Assembly: GCA_017450435.1 (NCBI GenBank)
Contig: JAFSTO010000029.1
Coordinates: 47,792 to 111,791, forward strand
DNA from: Paludibacteraceae bacterium
GTDB lineage: Bacteria; Bacteroidota; Bacteroidia; Bacteroidales; Paludibacteraceae
DNA length: 64,000 nt
Reading direction: 5' to 3'
In this document: piece by piece, positions 63,104 through 64,000 of the stretch
Numbering within the stretch: the first letter of the stretch is position 1
Layout of the letters: the number at the start of each line of letters is the position of its first letter
Notes under the pieces: model-generated
Seen by the model: the letters and a program-made list of their open reading frames with translations, nothing else
Told to the model about the DNA's origin: nothing
Database searches by the model: none
Program-made: the position numbers and the translations under genes

Positions 63104-64000
63104 ATGCAAATCAATCCCTATTATGCCGAATTACCGGCTAATTATCTGTTTCGTGACATCGAACTGCGGGTGAACGCTTATCTGGCACATCATCCGAATG
63201 AGAGGCTGCTGCGTATGGGCGTGGGCGATGTGACGCGTCCGCTGCCCCGTGTCATCGTGGATGCCATGCACACCGCAGCAGAAGAGTTGGCTCACGCCGA
63301 AACATTCCGTGGTTATTGTCCCGAAAACGGTTACCAATGGTTGCAGCAGCGTATCATCGACTCTTTTTACAGCCCTCGCGGGATTTGTTTTGAACCCGAC
63401 GAGGTGTTTATCGGCGAGGGCGCAGGCAGCGATTTAGGCAATCTCAGCGAACTATTTGACCAAAAGAACACAGTGGCGATTCTTGACCCTACCTATCCTG
63501 CCTACGTGGATACGAATATCATGGCAGGCAGGGAGATAGTTTTTATACCGTGTATGAAAGAAAATGCTTTTGTTCCGGAACTGCCCAAGAAGCAGGTGGA
63601 CATCATTTACCTCTGCTTTCCCAACAACCCCACAGGAGCCATACTTACGCATGACCAGCTGCGCTTGTGGGTGGAGTATGCCCGTGAACACAAGAGTATT
63701 ATTATTTTCGACGCCGCCTACGAAGCCTTTATCTCTGAACCGGGCATTCCGCATAGTATCTATGAGATAGAAGGCGCCAAGGAGGTGGCAATAGAAGTGC
63801 ACAGTTTCAGCAAGAGTGCCGGTTTCACGGCAGTGCGCTGCGGCTATACCGTAGTACCATACGAGACAGGATTGCAGGCGATGTGGATGCGGCGGCAATG
63901 CACCAAGTACAACGGCACAGCATACATAGCCCAGCGTGCAGCAGAAGCCACTTTTACACCGGAAGGGCAAAAAGGTATAGCGGACAATCTGAACTATTAC
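63104..64000 (+). CDS. dapL: LL-diaminopimelate aminotransferase, 3' end outside the window
   Basis: The frame runs from the ATG at 63104 to the window edge, giving 299 residues; the C-terminus is cut off. It is a PLP fold-type I aminotransferase, with PLP-binding Lys237 in HSFSKSAGF, VAILDPTYPAYVDTN and CFPNNPTGAILTHDQL. The start INPYYAELPANYLFRDI is characteristic of DapL. DapL converts tetrahydrodipicolinate directly to LL-diaminopimelate, the substrate of DapF encoded next to it. Confidence 0.94.
   Translation, partial: MQINPYYAELPANYLFRDIELRVNAYLAHHPNERLLRMGVGDVTRPLPRVIVDAMHTAAEELAHAETFRGYCPENGYQWLQQRIIDSFYSPRGICFEPDEVFIGEGAGSDLGNLSELFDQKNTVAILDPTYPAYVDTNIMAGREIVFIPCMKENAFVPELPKKQVDIIYLCFPNNPTGAILTHDQLRLWVEYAREHKSIIIFDAAYEAFISEPGIPHSIYEIEGAKEVAIEVHSFSKSAGFTAVRCGYTVVPYETGLQAMWMRRQCTKYNGTAYIAQRAAEATFTPEGQKGIADNLNYY

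Noticed and set aside
1-64000. Prophage, insertion sequence or integrative element
   Set aside because: No transposase, integrase, phage structural or conjugation gene was found, and the tRNA-Lys gene is not flanked by a duplicated 3' end or an integrase.

Overview
The window looks like chromosomal DNA from a member of the Bacteroidota, most likely order Bacteroidales. Four things point there: many promoters of the Bacteroidota form (a -33 TTG and a -7 box TAnnTTTGC spaced by about 19-20 bases); a type IX secretion (gliding/Por) operon porP-gldK-gldL-gldM-gldN; a type III glutamine synthetase; and families typical of the phylum (DUF5723, DUF3098, DUF2795, CarboxypepD_reg/beta-barrel outer-membrane proteins). 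Genus cannot be fixed from the sequence. I see no phage, transposase, integrase, CRISPR array or rRNA.

Layout. 1-3.2 kb: a truncated DUF5723 outer-membrane protein and a large lipoprotein (minus strand). 3.4-7.6 kb: a tightly packed cassette of ketosynthase, two hotdog dehydratases, a CrtI-like FAD oxidoreductase and a FabG reductase, resembling the chain-building part of an aryl-polyene/flexirubin pathway. 7.7-13 kb: tRNA-Lys, mltG and a short division/cell-wall fragment murD-ftsW-murG. 12.9-17 kb: a secreted protein of unknown function and an outer-membrane beta-barrel protein. 17.2-32.7 kb: a secreted-enzyme region with two endonuclease I genes at its edges, three GH13 amylase-type enzymes and two carbohydrate-binding-type proteins. 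32.7-38.4 kb: pssA, an AmpG-like transporter, a PpiD-like foldase and infC-rpmI-rplT. 38.8-48.4 kb: a DUF6359 lipoprotein, dgt, rfbC-rfbD, a PrsW-type protease, two unknown surface proteins, gapA, an O-methyltransferase and a cobalamin adenosyltransferase. 48.5-55 kb: the type IX secretion operon. 55.2-59.6 kb: ftsX-DUF3098-uppP-truB-queA and rplS. 59.9-64 kb: glnN, dapF and a truncated dapL.

How it fits together. The type IX machinery in the right half probably exports the secreted proteins in the middle. One endonuclease ends in a recognisable type A type IX sorting domain. Six neighbouring secreted proteins of unrelated function instead end in a gap-free short motif, [N/D]-G-x10-Y-x3-G followed by 3-4 residues to the C-terminus. 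I propose it is a surface-export or anchoring signal. The starch enzymes have no SusC/SusD pair nearby, so this looks like starch attack by individually exported enzymes rather than a classical polysaccharide utilisation locus.

Other points of note are families of 7-nt tandem repeats in the gaps of the secreted-enzyme region (one array lies inside a coding sequence), a glutamate/glycine-rich low-complexity stretch in GldN, and a base-composition switch inside glnN that continues to the window edge.
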